This document shows positions 1 to 9,508 of a stretch of 35,659 nucleotides of DNA, piece after piece. The stretch is taken from assembly GCA_030655835.1 (NCBI GenBank), contig JAUSPC010000037.1, forward strand, positions 1 through 35,659. Direction: 5' to 3'. Position 1 is the first letter of the stretch, and every line of letters starts with the position of its first letter. The notes beneath the pieces were generated by a model. That model was not told the origin of the DNA. It worked only from the letters and a program-made list of their open reading frames with translations, and did no database searches. Made by a program: the position numbers and the translations under genes. The DNA is from Pelolinea sp. GTDB taxonomy: Bacteria > Chloroflexota > Anaerolineae > Anaerolineales > Anaerolineaceae.

Positions 1-16
1 CCATTTCTTTTCTCCT
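1..16 (-). promoter_or_regulatory. Ribosome binding site and start codon of a leftward gene that runs off the window
   Basis: Read on the minus strand, AGGAG (16 to 12) lies 7 nt before an ATG (4 to 2). This is a textbook Shine-Dalgarno and start-codon arrangement. Only one further base of the gene is inside the window, so its product cannot be named. It is divergent from the histidine kinase at 182, so the 177 bp between them should hold both promoters. Confidence 0.6.
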
Positions 17-169
17 ATTAATTCCGATTTCATAATAAATTTAATTTTTTACACATGAATAATAAGTCCAGGATGCCGATAAGGCATATGGAAGCAGTAA
101 CCAGATGTGGTGAGGCGGGGCACACATTGGTATGATTGGTGTCACATCAAGAAATCAATCAAATCATGC

Positions 170-175
170 TAATAT
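170..175 (+). promoter_or_regulatory. Possible -10 box for a leaderless kinase mRNA
   Basis: TAATAT ends exactly 6 nt before the ATG at 182, and no Shine-Dalgarno sequence precedes that ATG. The spacing is the same as at 6101, 6945 and 25807, which fits transcription starting at or within a base of the start codon. The hexamer matches the consensus at only four positions, so it is weaker than the other three. Confidence 0.35.
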
Positions 176-181
176 CATCCC

Positions 182-1441
182 ATGGCGAAAGAGATCATCG
201 ACCAGCGGGTTCTGCGAACCCTGCGCTGGTCCATATTTGTGCAAATCTTATTCTTACTACAAAGTTCCTTCTCTCCAAGGTTCTACATCATGGAACGTGG
301 GATCAGGCCAGGTATTGACTTCATTTCTATCGCGCCAATTCTTTTAATGGCGCTGATACTTCTCCTTCTTTCCTTTAAAGGAATCCAGAGCAGGATCACG
401 AAACCGATTTTCTTTATCACCCTGAACGTGTTAGCGTTGACAACTATTTTCTCGCGCCAAATCATCTCGGCTGATTCAATGAAAGGATTCCGTTCATTGA
501 TGCCTTTGCCAAACTTTCGATGGGATATGATCTTCTTCTTGATCATCCCTCTTATGTTCATTGCCTGGCAGTACACCATGCGCGAAGTGATCTTTTATTG
601 CATATTGATCGTTCTGGCAGAAGCAGTCCCGCTTTTCTTTCCAGATGGTGAAAGAGATTTGTTTTTCGCGGTGGCGAATATTATCAGTGATATCGCCCGC
701 AGTGTGATCCTGGCAATAGTCGGCTGGATTCAAAATCAGCTGGTGACCCTTCAGCGCGGCCAGCATGCTCAGTTGGCAGACGCCAATAAACAGCTGCGGA
801 AATACGCCCTGACCAATGAGAAATTAGCTCAGACGCAGGAACGCAACCGTCTGGCGCGTGAACTGCATGATACGCTTGCCCACACACTCAGCAGCGTGTC
901 TGTACAACTGGAAGCGACCAAGGCATTGTTTGACCGTGACCCAGAAGGTGCAAAGAAAATGCTCGGACAAACCATCGCCAACACAAAGAATGGCCTCACA
1001 GAAACACGCCGCACGCTGGTAGATTTACGTTCTTCTGAGCTTGAGAGTTATGGCCTTACCCAGGCAATCCGCAACGTGGGAAAATCAGCCGCTGAACGGG
1101 GCGGATTTAAGATCACTTTTCATCTGGATAAAGGTATGGATATCCTTTCTGATGAGATCGGGCACTGCATATACCGCACCACTCAGGAAGCATTGGAAAA
1201 TACATTGAGACACGCAATCGCAAAAAATGTTTCCGTAAACTTGTTTTTCGAAGAGGATGCCATTAAGTTAGAAGTGATTGACGACGGGCAGGGGTTTGAT
1301 ACAACTGAAGTCACAAAGGAACACCTCGGAATCCGCGGGATGAGGGAGCGTGTGGAAATGCTGGGCGGTACAATTACCGTTGAAAGCACCGTTGAACACG
1401 GAACAAAAGTAACCGCTGCGTTGGAAAGAGAAAATGATTGA
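182..1441 (+). CDS. Membrane sensor histidine kinase, NarL/DesK type (HisKA_3)
   Basis: The 419-aa protein has about six hydrophobic segments in residues 15-185, a short coiled linker (about 188-222), and the HisKA_3 dimerisation/phosphoacceptor motif RLARELHDTLAHTLSS with the predicted phospho-His at residue 229. A C-terminal HATPase_c domain follows, with an N box around TQEALENTLRHA and the G1 motif DDGQGF. No periplasmic sensor domain is evident, so the signal is probably sensed in or at the membrane. The stop overlaps the response regulator start by 8 bp, so the two should be co-translated partners. The ATG at 182 was chosen because the hydrophobic N-terminus follows it directly. It has no Shine-Dalgarno sequence but does have a -10-like box 6 nt upstream. 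The ligand is unknown. Confidence 0.9.
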   Translation: MAKEIIDQRVLRTLRWSIFVQILFLLQSSFSPRFYIMERGIRPGIDFISIAPILLMALILLLLSFKGIQSRITKPIFFITLNVLALTTIFSRQIISADSMKGFRSLMPLPNFRWDMIFFLIIPLMFIAWQYTMREVIFYCILIVLAEAVPLFFPDGERDLFFAVANIISDIARSVILAIVGWIQNQLVTLQRGQHAQLADANKQLRKYALTNEKLAQTQERNRLARELHDTLAHTLSSVSVQLEATKALFDRDPEGAKKMLGQTIANTKNGLTETRRTLVDLRSSELESYGLTQAIRNVGKSAAERGGFKITFHLDKGMDILSDEIGHCIYRTTQEALENTLRHAIAKNVSVNLFFEEDAIKLEVIDDGQGFDTTEVTKEHLGIRGMRERVEMLGGTITVESTVEHGTKVTAALEREND

Positions 1442-2075
1442 CCTCATAATTTGTGACGATCAGGAAGTCGTGTGCCAGGGTCTTAAAGCCATTCTCAACA
1501 CTTCTGAGAACATACGTGTGGTCGGGATCGCCAACAACGGGCTGGAAGCGCTCGATCTGATCAAAAAACATAAGCCTGATGTGGCATTGATGGACCTCAA
1601 GATGCCGATCATGAACGGCATCCACGCCACAAAAGAGATCAAGGAAAAATATCCATCCACGAAAGTACTCGTGCTGACCACCTACGACGCGGACGCGTGG
1701 CTGTTCGATGCCATCCGCAATGGCGCTGATGGGTACCTTTTAAAAGATACCTCTCGTGAAACGCTGATCAATGCCATCGAGGAGATCCACGAAGGGAAAA
1801 CACCGCTGGATTCAAAAGTTGCCGGGAAGTTGTTCCACCAATTATCCAAGCAGGCACTCCCCGGTGATACCACTCTGGGACAGGACCTCACCAAGCGGGA
1901 AAAAGAGATCCTCAAATTCATCTCACATGGGATGACCAACGCCGAGATCGCGCAGAATCTTTTCCTTTCAGAGGGTACCGTGCGCAATTATGTCAGCGGG
2001 ATCCTCGAAAAACTTCAGGTGGATGACCGCACACAAGCAGCTGTGTTAGCTCTGCGTTTCGGGTTGGTTGAATAA
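1434..2075 (+). CDS. Two-component response regulator, NarL/FixJ family
   Basis: The 213-aa protein has an N-terminal receiver domain with the acidic pair D8/D9 (ICDDQ), the phosphoacceptor Asp at residue 54 (ALMDLKMP) and the conserved Lys in YLLKD. A LuxR-type helix-turn-helix occupies about residues 148-210 (LTKREKEILKFISHGMTNAE and following). It should be phosphorylated by the kinase whose gene end it overlaps and then bind DNA as a dimer. A purine-rich GGAAAGAG inside the kinase gene serves as ribosome binding site. The regulon cannot be read from the sequence. No hairpin with a T-run follows the gene. Confidence 0.93.
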   Translation: MIDLIICDDQEVVCQGLKAILNTSENIRVVGIANNGLEALDLIKKHKPDVALMDLKMPIMNGIHATKEIKEKYPSTKVLVLTTYDADAWLFDAIRNGADGYLLKDTSRETLINAIEEIHEGKTPLDSKVAGKLFHQLSKQALPGDTTLGQDLTKREKEILKFISHGMTNAEIAQNLFLSEGTVRNYVSGILEKLQVDDRTQAAVLALRFGLVE

Positions 2076-2708
2076 TTTTCTTCCTGCAACAACTCTTTTT
2101 CGTTTTTCTGAGTGCTTGTCTATGGAACAGGATATTGCCCTTTCAGGACTTCCTTCGGTCGCGGGTTTGCCCCTTCGAATTACTTCGCAACCCCTGTCAG
2201 CCACCCCAAATTATGAGGACTACTAGTAAGTAGACCTTTTTAAATATTTTGAGATATTTATAGAAATAATTTAATGGAGTACCTGACTTCGAATCCCCAA
2301 AGGGACAAGTGTCAGGAAGTTGTGGGTTCGCCCTGATGGGCGCAGTCAGGTAAATCCCGCCGCACTCAAGAGTGGGCAACGCGCGGGTCGCCTCATTTGC
2401 CCCGTTTTCCCTATTTTATACCCATATCTAGGGGTGTTTTCCTTTTAATACTGGGTTTGCTAATTATCCCAGATACAACTAGATCCAAGTGTTATGCTCT
2501 GGCTTATAAATATCCACAAGTTTGTGGCACTAATTTTTGGAGCTAGATATTCGTTTTATGGTGCTGTATATCATGCGGGCTTGTATATCTTTTTTTTCCT
2601 ATCCGCATTAATCTATTAACATTTCTCATACGTCTTTCTGATTTTCTTCTTGCATTCACTGATTACCATTTAACTATATAAAAAGGTAAGTTTTGTAAGG
2701 AGAAAATA
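2076..2708. other. Long intergenic region between the response regulator and dnaK
   Basis: These 633 bp contain no convincing gene. The first part (2130-2215) is GC-rich and holds an imperfect inverted repeat around GGGTTTGC and GCAACCC. The middle holds the structured island described separately. From about 2410 the sequence is AT-rich leader DNA. A weak promoter candidate is TTGCAT (2650-2655) with TATATA (2675-2680) 19 bp away, ahead of the strong dnaK ribosome binding site. No CIRCE element (TTAGCACTC-N9-GAGTGCTAA) was found, so HrcA control of dnaK is not supported. Confidence 0.5.
2281..2410. repeat. GC-rich, hairpin-rich intergenic island (copy 1 of a possible dispersed element)
   Basis: A compact GC-rich block inside AT-rich surroundings. 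CCTGAC near 2282 can pair with either of two downstream GTCAGG copies, giving alternative stems. Further hairpins are GCCC-TGAT-GGGC and CACTC-AA-GAGTG. GGGACAAGTGT (2302-2312) occurs again, on the other strand, in the island at 12223-12458. GTAAATCCCGC followed by a GCGGG arm also has a counterpart there in the same relative order. It may be a diverged repeat family or a structured RNA. No known RNA class was recognised. Confidence 0.35.
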
Positions 2709-4568
2709 ATGTCAAAAATAATAGGAATTGATCTAGGAACCACAAACAGCGCAGTAGCTGTGATGGAAGGCGGCACCCCCACCGTGATCAGCACGGCAGA
2801 AGGGTCGCGTTTATGCCCGTCCATTGTCGCTTTTAATAAAAATGGGGAACGTTTGGTTGGTCAGACTGCCAAAAGACAGTCGGTCATCAACCCGGAGAAT
2901 ACGGTCTTCTCGATCAAGCGCTTCATGGGTCGCAAATTCAACGAAGTCGAACAGGAAAGAAAAATGGTACCTTACCAGGTCGTCGAAGGTTCTGCTGGGG
3001 ACGCGCGCGTAAAAATAGCTCAAAATAACACAATCTATACGCCTCAGGAAATTTCTGCGATGATTCTCGCCAAATTAAAAACGGACGCTGAAGCGTATCT
3101 GGGCGAGAAGGTGACAGACGCTGTGATCACCGTACCCGCATATTTCAACGACAGCCAGCGGCAGGCAACCAAGGATGCCGGCAAGATCGCAGGATTAAAT
3201 GTTCTGCGCATCATCAACGAGCCGACCGCGTCCGCGCTCGCTTATGGCCTTGATAAGAAAAAAAATGAAAAGATCCTGGTATTTGACCTTGGCGGCGGCA
3301 CATTCGATGTGTCCATCCTTGAAATTGGGGACGGCGTGTTTGAGGTCAAATCCACATCCGGAGACACCCATCTGGGTGGAGATGATTGGGACCAGGTGAT
3401 CGTCAACTGGGCTGCAGATGCATTCCAGAAAGAGCAGGGTATTGACCTGCGCAGCGACCGCCAATCTCTGCAGCGCTTACGCGAAGCAGCGGAAAAAGCG
3501 AAGATGGAGCTGTCTTCTGTGATGGAGACAGAGATCAATCTGCCGTACGTGACCGCAGATGCCAGCGGGCCAAAACACCTGGTTGAAAAACTCACCCGTT
3601 CAAAATTCGAGCAGCTGAGCATCGACCTGACGGAACGGTTGAGGGAACCTGTTTTTTCCGCCATGGCTGATGCAGGGTTAACTGCAAAAGACATTGACGA
3701 GGTCATTCTGGTTGGCGGCGCAAGCCGTATGCCAATGATTCAAGAACAGATAAAAGAATTAACCGGTCAAGAAGGCAATAAAAGTGTCAATCCTGATGAG
3801 GTTGTCGCTGTTGGCGCTGCCATTCAGGGCGGCGTATTAACTGGTGAAGTTCAGGATGTGCTCTTGCTAGACGTAACCCCACTCTCATTGGGTGTGGAAA
3901 CGCTTGGCAGTGTGATGACAACACTGATCCCGCGCAACACAACTGTCCCGGTGAAGAAAAGCGAAACTTTTTCAACCGCTGAGGACAATCAGACCTCCGT
4001 AGATGTTCATGTGCTGCAGGGTGAACGCCAGATGGCAGCCGACAACATGAGCCTGGGCCGTTTTCGGTTGGATAACATCCCGCCTGCACCGCGCGGGCTG
4101 CCGCAGATCGAAGTAACTTTTGATATTGACGCCAACGGCATTCTGAACGTGACCGCGAAAGATAAGGCCAGCGGCAAAGAGCAGAAGATCACCATCACAG
4201 CGTCCACCAACCTGAACAATAGTGAAGTGGAAAAGCTGGTGCAGGAGTCCAAGGAAAACGAAAAGACAGATACTGAGCGGCGCGCGGTGATTGATGCCCG
4301 TAACCAGGCAGATACGGTTATTTACCAGATCGAAAAAACACTCAAGGAGCAAAACATAGCTAAAACTGCGGATCTGGATGCCAAACTCATCACATTGAAA
4401 AACGCTATGGAAGGCAGCGATCGGTCAGCCATTCAAACCCTGACCAACGAACTACAGCAGATCTACACCACGCTGGTGCAGCAATCAGCGGCCCAGAAAG
4501 AACAATCTGAAAACAGCCCCGATAAAAACGGAGAAGATGTAGTAGAAGGCGAATTCCGTGAAGCATAG
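2709..4568 (+). CDS. dnaK: Chaperone protein DnaK (Hsp70)
   Basis: The 619-aa protein has the normal bacterial DnaK length. It starts with the phosphate-1 loop [13 protein letters not shown], continues with the Hsp70 signatures around [14 protein letters not shown] and [10 protein letters not shown], and reaches the linker [15 protein letters not shown] beta-sandwich substrate-binding domain, a helical lid and the typical C-terminal tail VVEGEFREA follow. It is an ATP-driven cytosolic folding chaperone that works with DnaJ and GrpE, but neither gene is in this window. The start is fixed by a strong TAAGGAG 7 nt upstream of the ATG. The gene appears monocistronic: long leader before it, hairpin terminator after it. 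Confidence 0.98.
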   Translation: MSKIIGIDLGTTNSAVAVMEGGTPTVISTAEGSRLCPSIVAFNKNGERLVGQTAKRQSVINPENTVFSIKRFMGRKFNEVEQERKMVPYQVVEGSAGDARVKIAQNNTIYTPQEISAMILAKLKTDAEAYLGEKVTDAVITVPAYFNDSQRQATKDAGKIAGLNVLRIINEPTASALAYGLDKKKNEKILVFDLGGGTFDVSILEIGDGVFEVKSTSGDTHLGGDDWDQVIVNWAADAFQKEQGIDLRSDRQSLQRLREAAEKAKMELSSVMETEINLPYVTADASGPKHLVEKLTRSKFEQLSIDLTERLREPVFSAMADAGLTAKDIDEVILVGGASRMPMIQEQIKELTGQEGNKSVNPDEVVAVGAAIQGGVLTGEVQDVLLLDVTPLSLGVETLGSVMTTLIPRNTTVPVKKSETFSTAEDNQTSVDVHVLQGERQMAADNMSLGRFRLDNIPPAPRGLPQIEVTFDIDANGILNVTAKDKASGKEQKITITASTNLNNSEVEKLVQESKENEKTDTERRAVIDARNQADTVIYQIEKTLKEQNIAKTADLDAKLITLKNAMEGSDRSAIQTLTNELQQIYTTLVQQSAAQKEQSENSPDKNGEDVVEGEFREA

Positions 4569-4593
4569 ACTTCACTAAATCACAATTACTCAG

Positions 4594-4620
4594 GCGCACA
4601 TACGTGCGCTTGATGTTTTT
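4594..4620 (+). terminator. Rho-independent terminator after dnaK
   Basis: A perfect 6-bp stem GCGCAC (4594-4599) and GTGCGC (4604-4609) with an ATAC loop is followed by TTGATGTTTTT. It lies 26 bp after the dnaK stop. Confidence 0.75.
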
Positions 4621-4894
4621 AAGACATTATTTTACATTTGGGAAGAAATTCAGGAACGATCGTGATGTGAAAAAAATAAAATTAAAATAACCTCCGTCAA
4701 GATCTTGACCATTTCTAAACCGGGAAGAACGGCTGTCCGTAGAAATATCTTTTATAACGGGAAAATTAGTTTTTGAATAATCAATCCCTATCGATGATCT
4801 AAAAATATGGTTTCGAAAAATACGATTAAAATATCCACGGTATGATACATCACAGAAATCAATCATAATTGAAAAACTATTTAAGGCTTGCTAT
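4621..4894. other. AT-rich intergenic DNA before the MFS gene
   Basis: No gene is supported here. A leftward open frame of 79 codons (4627-4866) has no ribosome binding site and a composition-driven sequence. The MFS gene probably has its promoter here: TATGAT near 4840 is a possible -10 box, about 50 bp ahead of the ATG. Confidence 0.4.
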
Positions 4895-6067
4895 ATGAAT
4901 AAAAAACAATACTCAAACAAAGACCGAGCCGCTGTGTTGGTGGCTTTTTTTACCAATGGTGCGCTGATGGCAACGTGGGTTTCCAGGATCCCCGCCATGC
5001 AAAGCAAATTGAGCTTGAGTGAAGGTGCGCTGGGACTGGTATTGCTTGGGTTGTCGAGCGGTATGCTCCTGGCCTTGCTGATCTCTGGCGGATTGATCGC
5101 GCGCATGGGCAGCCGGAAAGTACTACTGATCGCTGCTTTGATAAGCTGCTTATCCCTACCCATCTTATCGCTGGCATCCCATCCGCTCCTATTGTTCACT
5201 TCTCTGCTGGCATTTGGCGGTGGGATCAGCATAATGGATATGGCTATGAACGAGCAGGCAGTGCTGGTCGAAAGAACGGCGGGCAAGCCGATGATGTCGT
5301 CTTTCCACGCCGGCTACAGTGTGGGGGGTGTTGCAGGTGCCCTGGTCGGAGCCGGTATGGCGGCGCTGCCCGGTATACCCGTCCTATTTCATTTCATATT
5401 GGTGATGCTGTTTTTTGGCGCAATCGTTGTGCTTATATACCAGCATCTACAGCCTACTCAAGCGGACACACAAGCGAAAGGCACGGTTTTCCGTCTGCCG
5501 GAGCGCGCTCTTTGGGTAATGGGCGCCATCGCGTTCTCATCTGCGATAGGCGAAGGCGCGTCCGCGGACTGGAGCGCGGTCTACCTGAAAAATGTGCTGC
5601 AGACCAATGCGTCCACAGCAGCGCTGGGCTTTGCTGCTTTCTCATTAACAATGACTCTCGGACGCGTCTTCGGGGATTGGCTGACGAGCAAATGGAAACC
5701 GGCAGCCATTGTGCGCGCGGGCGGTTTGACCGCCGCGTTGGGCTTTGCGGCAGCCGTTCTAACCAGTAATCCATGGATCGCAATCGCCGGGTTTGGGTTG
5801 GCCGGTTTGGGATTGGCAAATATCATTCCGCTGTTGTTTGGTGCCGCAGGCAACCTGCCGGGTTTTCCACCCGGTACAGGCATCGCCGGTGTGGCAACCA
5901 TCGGTTATGTTGGTTTCCTGGTTGGCCCGCCTCTGATCGGGACGATCGCGGAAATATTCTCATTGCGGGCGTCTTTTTTCATCGTTGCGTTAATGACGGG
6001 GACGCTGATGATCTCAGCCAAAGTCATCTCTGTAAATAACACAACCACCACAACAGAAGGCGATTAG
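4895..6067 (+). CDS. Major facilitator superfamily transporter, YbjJ-like
   Basis: The 390-aa protein is strongly hydrophobic throughout, with about twelve predicted membrane helices. A positively charged loop LIARMGSRKVLL lies after helix 2, the usual site of the MFS A-motif. The N-terminal ATWVSRIPAMQ and the central helices resemble the YbjJ/FucP-like branch of drug or sugar permeases. The substrate cannot be inferred, because the neighbours (dnaK before, a methyltransferase after) give no metabolic context. Start choice: ATG 4895 has a weak AAGG about 11 nt upstream, and the protein begins with a short polar tail before helix 1, as expected. Confidence 0.85.
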   Translation: MNKKQYSNKDRAAVLVAFFTNGALMATWVSRIPAMQSKLSLSEGALGLVLLGLSSGMLLALLISGGLIARMGSRKVLLIAALISCLSLPILSLASHPLLLFTSLLAFGGGISIMDMAMNEQAVLVERTAGKPMMSSFHAGYSVGGVAGALVGAGMAALPGIPVLFHFILVMLFFGAIVVLIYQHLQPTQADTQAKGTVFRLPERALWVMGAIAFSSAIGEGASADWSAVYLKNVLQTNASTAALGFAAFSLTMTLGRVFGDWLTSKWKPAAIVRAGGLTAALGFAAAVLTSNPWIAIAGFGLAGLGLANIIPLLFGAAGNLPGFPPGTGIAGVATIGYVGFLVGPPLIGTIAEIFSLRASFFIVALMTGTLMISAKVISVNNTTTTTEGD

Positions 6068-6100
6068 TTCTGATCAAGTACCAATAAACTCTTTCTTCGG

Positions 6101-6106
6101 TAAAAT
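6101..6106 (+). promoter_or_regulatory. -10 box for a leaderless methyltransferase mRNA
   Basis: TAAAAT ends 6 nt before the ATG at 6113, and no Shine-Dalgarno sequence is present. No good -35 hexamer is seen 17 bp upstream. Confidence 0.5.
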
Positions 6107-6112
6107 ACCTAT

Positions 6113-6907
6113 ATGGCCAAAGCATCTTATGATGGGTTCAGCACCGATTACGACCGCTTCGTGAACTGGAAAGAACGACTGTTGGTTGAAATGCCTTTTA
6201 TTCAGGAGCAGCTGCTCATCATCCAGTCTGGAACCGATCATCCTCTGCGGATATTGGATGCCGCCTGCGGAACCGGTATGCACGCCATTGCTCTCGCGAA
6301 AGAGGGCAGCGAGATGTCCGGTGCAGACATCAGCCCGGAGATGATCAAAAAGGCTCAAAAGAACACGCGCGCTGCACAGGTGAATGTGGACTTAAAGCCA
6401 GTGGGGTTTGGAGATCTGGAACAGGCATACATGAACTCAAACTTCCATCCATTTGATGTGCTCATCTGTCTGGGAAATTCCCTTCCGCATTTACTCTCTC
6501 CCGATGAAATACTAGCCGCTCTGAAAGATATGGCTGCCTGCCTGCGCCCGGGCGGCATGCTCCTGCTTCAGAACCGTAATTTTGATGCTGTCATGGCAGA
6601 GCATAACCGCTGGCAGGGGCTCCAGTCGTATAAAGAAGGCAGTCAGGAATGGCTGTTCCTGCGCTTTTATGATTTTGACCCGGATGGATTGATCACGTTC
6701 AACATCTTTCGATTACATAAGGGTGAAAACGAGATCTGGACCCAAAAAGTCTCCACAACCCGTTTATTTCCATTGAAACAGGAAATACTCCTTCCGCTGC
6801 TTGAAAAAGCAGGGTTTCATCAGCTTTCCTGCTTCGGAAAAATGGAAGCCAGTATGTTTGACCCGGAAAAAAGCGGCAACCTGGTAGTTACCGCGATCAA
6901 AAATTAA
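6113..6907 (+). CDS. Class I SAM-dependent methyltransferase
   Basis: The 264-aa protein has the SAM-binding motif I RILDAACGTGMHAIALA at about residues 46-62, an acidic motif II region (GADIS), and a post-motif LRPGGMLLLQNRNF typical of small-molecule methyltransferases of the Methyltransf_25/11 type. The C-terminal half is a beta-rich cap (about 170-264) resembling the UbiE/glycine N-methyltransferase-like fold. The substrate is unknown. The gene lies 45 bp after the MFS stop and has its own -10-like box 6 nt before the ATG, so it is probably transcribed separately and leaderless. Confidence 0.85.
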   Translation: MAKASYDGFSTDYDRFVNWKERLLVEMPFIQEQLLIIQSGTDHPLRILDAACGTGMHAIALAKEGSEMSGADISPEMIKKAQKNTRAAQVNVDLKPVGFGDLEQAYMNSNFHPFDVLICLGNSLPHLLSPDEILAALKDMAACLRPGGMLLLQNRNFDAVMAEHNRWQGLQSYKEGSQEWLFLRFYDFDPDGLITFNIFRLHKGENEIWTQKVSTTRLFPLKQEILLPLLEKAGFHQLSCFGKMEASMFDPEKSGNLVVTAIKN

Positions 6908-6944
6908 TTTGGACAATATTTATCCTAATTACCACACGGAATGA

Positions 6945-6950
6945 TATAAT
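6945..6950 (+). promoter_or_regulatory. -10 box for a leaderless peptidase mRNA
   Basis: A consensus TATAAT ends 6 nt before the ATG at 6957. There is no Shine-Dalgarno sequence in the 37 bp that separate it from the preceding gene. Confidence 0.55.
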
Positions 6951-6956
6951 CGCCTA

Positions 6957-8243
6957 ATGCGGAAACGCTTTTTTATTATCGTTACGTTACTTTCTGTGGC
7001 TACCATCATCTCTTACGCATTGATCCTCAGCCCCACCTTCCAGGAAAAAATCGGTTGGCGCCTCAATAGTTGGATCATCCGCGCAAGGGTATGGCTGAAT
7101 CCACCGCAAGAGGTTGTTTTTTCATCTGAACCAATTGGCACACCCGATCCAGACGCTCTCCCCAGTCCAAATGTGGATAGCGAACAAACTGGAGAAGACG
7201 CTCCGATCGAGATCCTGCGCCCAACAGCTACGTTCGCCCCGATCCCTGAGACCTTCGAACTCGTGCGCGGCGAATATTTTTCACAGCACAACCGCTGGAA
7301 TTACTGCGGGCCGGCGAATATCGCCATGCAGCTTTCGATGTGGGGCTGGGAGGGGACGCATGATGACGCGGCGCGGGCTATAAAACCCTATAAGCTGGAT
7401 AAGAATGTCATGCCTTATGAAATGGCGGCTTTCGCCGACCAACAGCCCGGACTGGGCGCGCTTGTCCGTGTGGGCGGCAACCTGGATACGCTAAAACGCT
7501 TGATCGCGGCAGGTTACCCTGTGGTGGTGGAAAAAGGGCCTCAATTCCGCGATATTAGTTTTCACATCACCTGGATGGGGCATTACCAGCTTTTCAACGG
7601 CTACAATGACCGGGAAGAATTCTTCATTGCGCAGGACTCTTACATTCAGGCTGATTATGAGCAGCCGTACGAAACATTGATCAGTGAATGGCGCTCATTC
7701 AATTACACCTATCTGGTCGTATTTCCCGAGACGCAGAAAAATGACGTCCTTAATCTGATAGGAGATAACGCGGACGTGAACCAGAATTATAAGAACGCGC
7801 TTAAAAAAGCACAGGATGAGATCTACCAGTTAACCGATGTGGACCGCTTCTTCGCCATTTTCAATTACGGTACCAATCTGGTCAACCTGCGCGATTACGA
7901 AGGCGCGGCTGATGCCTATGACCAGGCGTTCGCGCTGTATGATGACCTGCCGGAAGGCATCTCTGTGCCATACCGCATCCTGTGGTATCAGACCGGACCG
8001 TTCTTTGCCTACTATTACACCGGGCGTTACACGGACGTGATCAAGCTCGCCACGGAGAACTCGATCGAAATGGTGCGCGACGATGAACCAGCTCTCGAGG
8101 AAAGCTACTATTGGCGCGGAATGGCCAAGATCGCGGTCGGCGACAAACAGGGCGGAGTCGAGGATTTCAGCACCTGTCTGGAATATCATCCCGGATTTGA
8201 CTCCTGTATTGAGGAACTCAACAAACAGGGAGTTTATCCTTAG
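6957..8243 (+). CDS. Membrane-anchored C39-family peptidase domain with a C-terminal TPR-like region
   Basis: The 428-aa protein opens with a signal-anchor helix (about residues 5-25). A Pro-rich spacer (about 55-100) follows, then a Peptidase_C39_2 papain-like domain (about 105-240). The putative triad is Cys117 (NYCGPANIAMQL), His209 (MGHYQLFNGY) and Asp227 (AQDSY). Residues 290-420 form helical repeats resembling TPRs (for example YEGAADAYDQAFALY and GGVEDFSTCLEYHPGFDSC). It is predicted to sit outside the membrane and cleave or bind a peptide. C39 domains often process double-glycine leaders, but no ABC transporter or leader peptide gene is adjacent, so the substrate is unknown. Confidence 0.82.
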   Translation: MRKRFFIIVTLLSVATIISYALILSPTFQEKIGWRLNSWIIRARVWLNPPQEVVFSSEPIGTPDPDALPSPNVDSEQTGEDAPIEILRPTATFAPIPETFELVRGEYFSQHNRWNYCGPANIAMQLSMWGWEGTHDDAARAIKPYKLDKNVMPYEMAAFADQQPGLGALVRVGGNLDTLKRLIAAGYPVVVEKGPQFRDISFHITWMGHYQLFNGYNDREEFFIAQDSYIQADYEQPYETLISEWRSFNYTYLVVFPETQKNDVLNLIGDNADVNQNYKNALKKAQDEIYQLTDVDRFFAIFNYGTNLVNLRDYEGAADAYDQAFALYDDLPEGISVPYRILWYQTGPFFAYYYTGRYTDVIKLATENSIEMVRDDEPALEESYYWRGMAKIAVGDKQGGVEDFSTCLEYHPGFDSCIEELNKQGVYP

Positions 8244-8390
8244 GTTCTTGCTCTGAGATAACTCAATCTTATTAGATCATTCCGTAAAAAATGCGATCTC
8301 ACCCTTGCCAAAAACCACAGCCATTCTTAATTTTTCTCACTACTGGGATTGAGTTTGTCATGCCTTTCTAAGTAAACCCTATATTATTAA

Positions 8391-8414
8391 AAATCGCCCT
8401 CATAAGAGGGCGAT
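8391..8414. terminator. Bidirectional terminator between convergent genes
   Basis: A perfect 9-bp stem ATCGCCCTC (8393-8401) and GAGGGCGAT (8406-8414) has an ATAA loop. On the minus strand it is followed directly by a T-run, so it should end the aldo/keto reductase transcript. It can also stop readthrough from the peptidase gene. Confidence 0.85.
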
Positions 8415-8435
8415 CTCTATATTAGATAAGGTTAA

Positions 8436-9395
8436 TTATTTAAGAATTTTTTCGATCGCTTCCATCACATCCGGGGTCAGTTTTTCAACCACATCCACCG
8501 CTTTTAAATTCTGATGGAGCTGCTCCACGCGGCTGGCACCGGTGATGACTGTGCTCACGTTGGGGTTCTTCAGCAGCCAGGCAATGGACAACTGCGCCGT
8601 GGTCGCTCCCAGATCATTGGCAATGTCTGATAATTTCTTGACCTTATCCAAGCGCCCTTGATCGGTAACCGAATCCTGCAGCCAGTCATAATGATCCAAC
8701 GTTGCGCGTGAACCTTCCGGTATGCCGTCATTATATTTTCCTGTCAGCAGTCCGGACGCCAGCGGGCTCCATGTGGTTGCGCCGTATCCATAATCTTCAA
8801 ACAGGCGCGCGTATTCCACCTCAAAGCGTTCCCGGTGGAACAGGTTGTATTGCGGCTGCTCCATGACCGGTTTATGCAGATGGTGCCGGTCGGCGATCTC
8901 GATCGCCGCGACGATCTCCGCAGCAGACCATTCTGATGTACCCCAGTAAAAAGCTTTTCCGGATTCCACGATAGTATGCATCGCCCAAACCGTTTCTTCG
9001 ATCGGGGTAGAGGGGTCCGGCCGGTGGCAGAACACCAGATCGACATGCTCCAATCCCAGGCGCTTCAAAGAGCCATCAATAGCTTCCAATAAATATTTCC
9101 GGTTAAGGGTATCTTTTTCATTAATACCTTCATTGAGCCCCCAGTAGAACTTTGTCGAGATCAGATAACTGGAACGCCGCCATCCTAATTTCTTCAGCGC
9201 CGCGCCCATGACGTTTTCAGATTCGCCCTTGGCATAAATTTCCGCGTTGTCAAAGAAATTGACCCCCGCGTCATACGCCGCAGCCATCATCTCCACCACC
9301 GCATCCAAATTCACCTGGGTGTGGAAAGTCACCCACGAACCCAGGGATAATTCACTCACACGCACGCCAGCACGCCCCAAATGTCTATATTCCAT
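8436..9395 (-). CDS. Aldo/keto reductase, Kv-beta/YghZ-like
   Basis: The 319-aa TIM-barrel oxidoreductase shows the full AKR tetrad: Asp49 and Tyr54 ([14 protein letters not shown]), Lys82 (STKFYWG) and His124 (FCHRPDP). The C-terminal NADPH-binding region [19 protein letters not shown] is also present. The N-terminus [20 protein letters not shown] and the overall spacing resemble potassium-channel beta-subunit-type AKRs, which reduce aldehydes or ketones with NADPH. The physiological substrate is unknown. A good AAGAGGA ribosome binding site precedes the ATG. The gene has its own AT-rich upstream region (9396-9508) and ends at a strong hairpin. Confidence 0.93.
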   Translation of the reverse strand: MEYRHLGRAGVRVSELSLGSWVTFHTQVNLDAVVEMMAAAYDAGVNFFDNAEIYAKGESENVMGAALKKLGWRRSSYLISTKFYWGLNEGINEKDTLNRKYLLEAIDGSLKRLGLEHVDLVFCHRPDPSTPIEETVWAMHTIVESGKAFYWGTSEWSAAEIVAAIEIADRHHLHKPVMEQPQYNLFHRERFEVEYARLFEDYGYGATTWSPLASGLLTGKYNDGIPEGSRATLDHYDWLQDSVTDQGRLDKVKKLSDIANDLGATTAQLSIAWLLKNPNVSTVITGASRVEQLHQNLKAVDVVEKLTPDVMEAIEKILK

Positions 9396-9508
9396 GATAG
9401 ATCCTCTTAATTAAATTCTTATGTTTAAATAACTCTACTCTAATCAATAAATAATTTCTATCAGTATTTCATTAATATCAAGATTTATTTGAAAATGGGA
9501 TTGCGTTA

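Noticed and set aside
2283-2300. TTCGAATC at 2288 looks like a tRNA T-loop
   Set aside because: The flanking bases do not form a 5-bp T-stem on either strand, and no acceptor or anticodon arm can be placed around it.
2600-2708. Possible CIRCE (HrcA) operator before dnaK
   Set aside because: No TTAGCACTC...GAGTGCTAA pair exists; only a lone GAGTGCTT near 2110, about 600 bp upstream.
4627-4866. Leftward open frame of 79 codons in the AT-rich gap
   Set aside because: No ribosome binding site and a sequence expected from AT-rich DNA. It also directly abuts the MFS promoter region.
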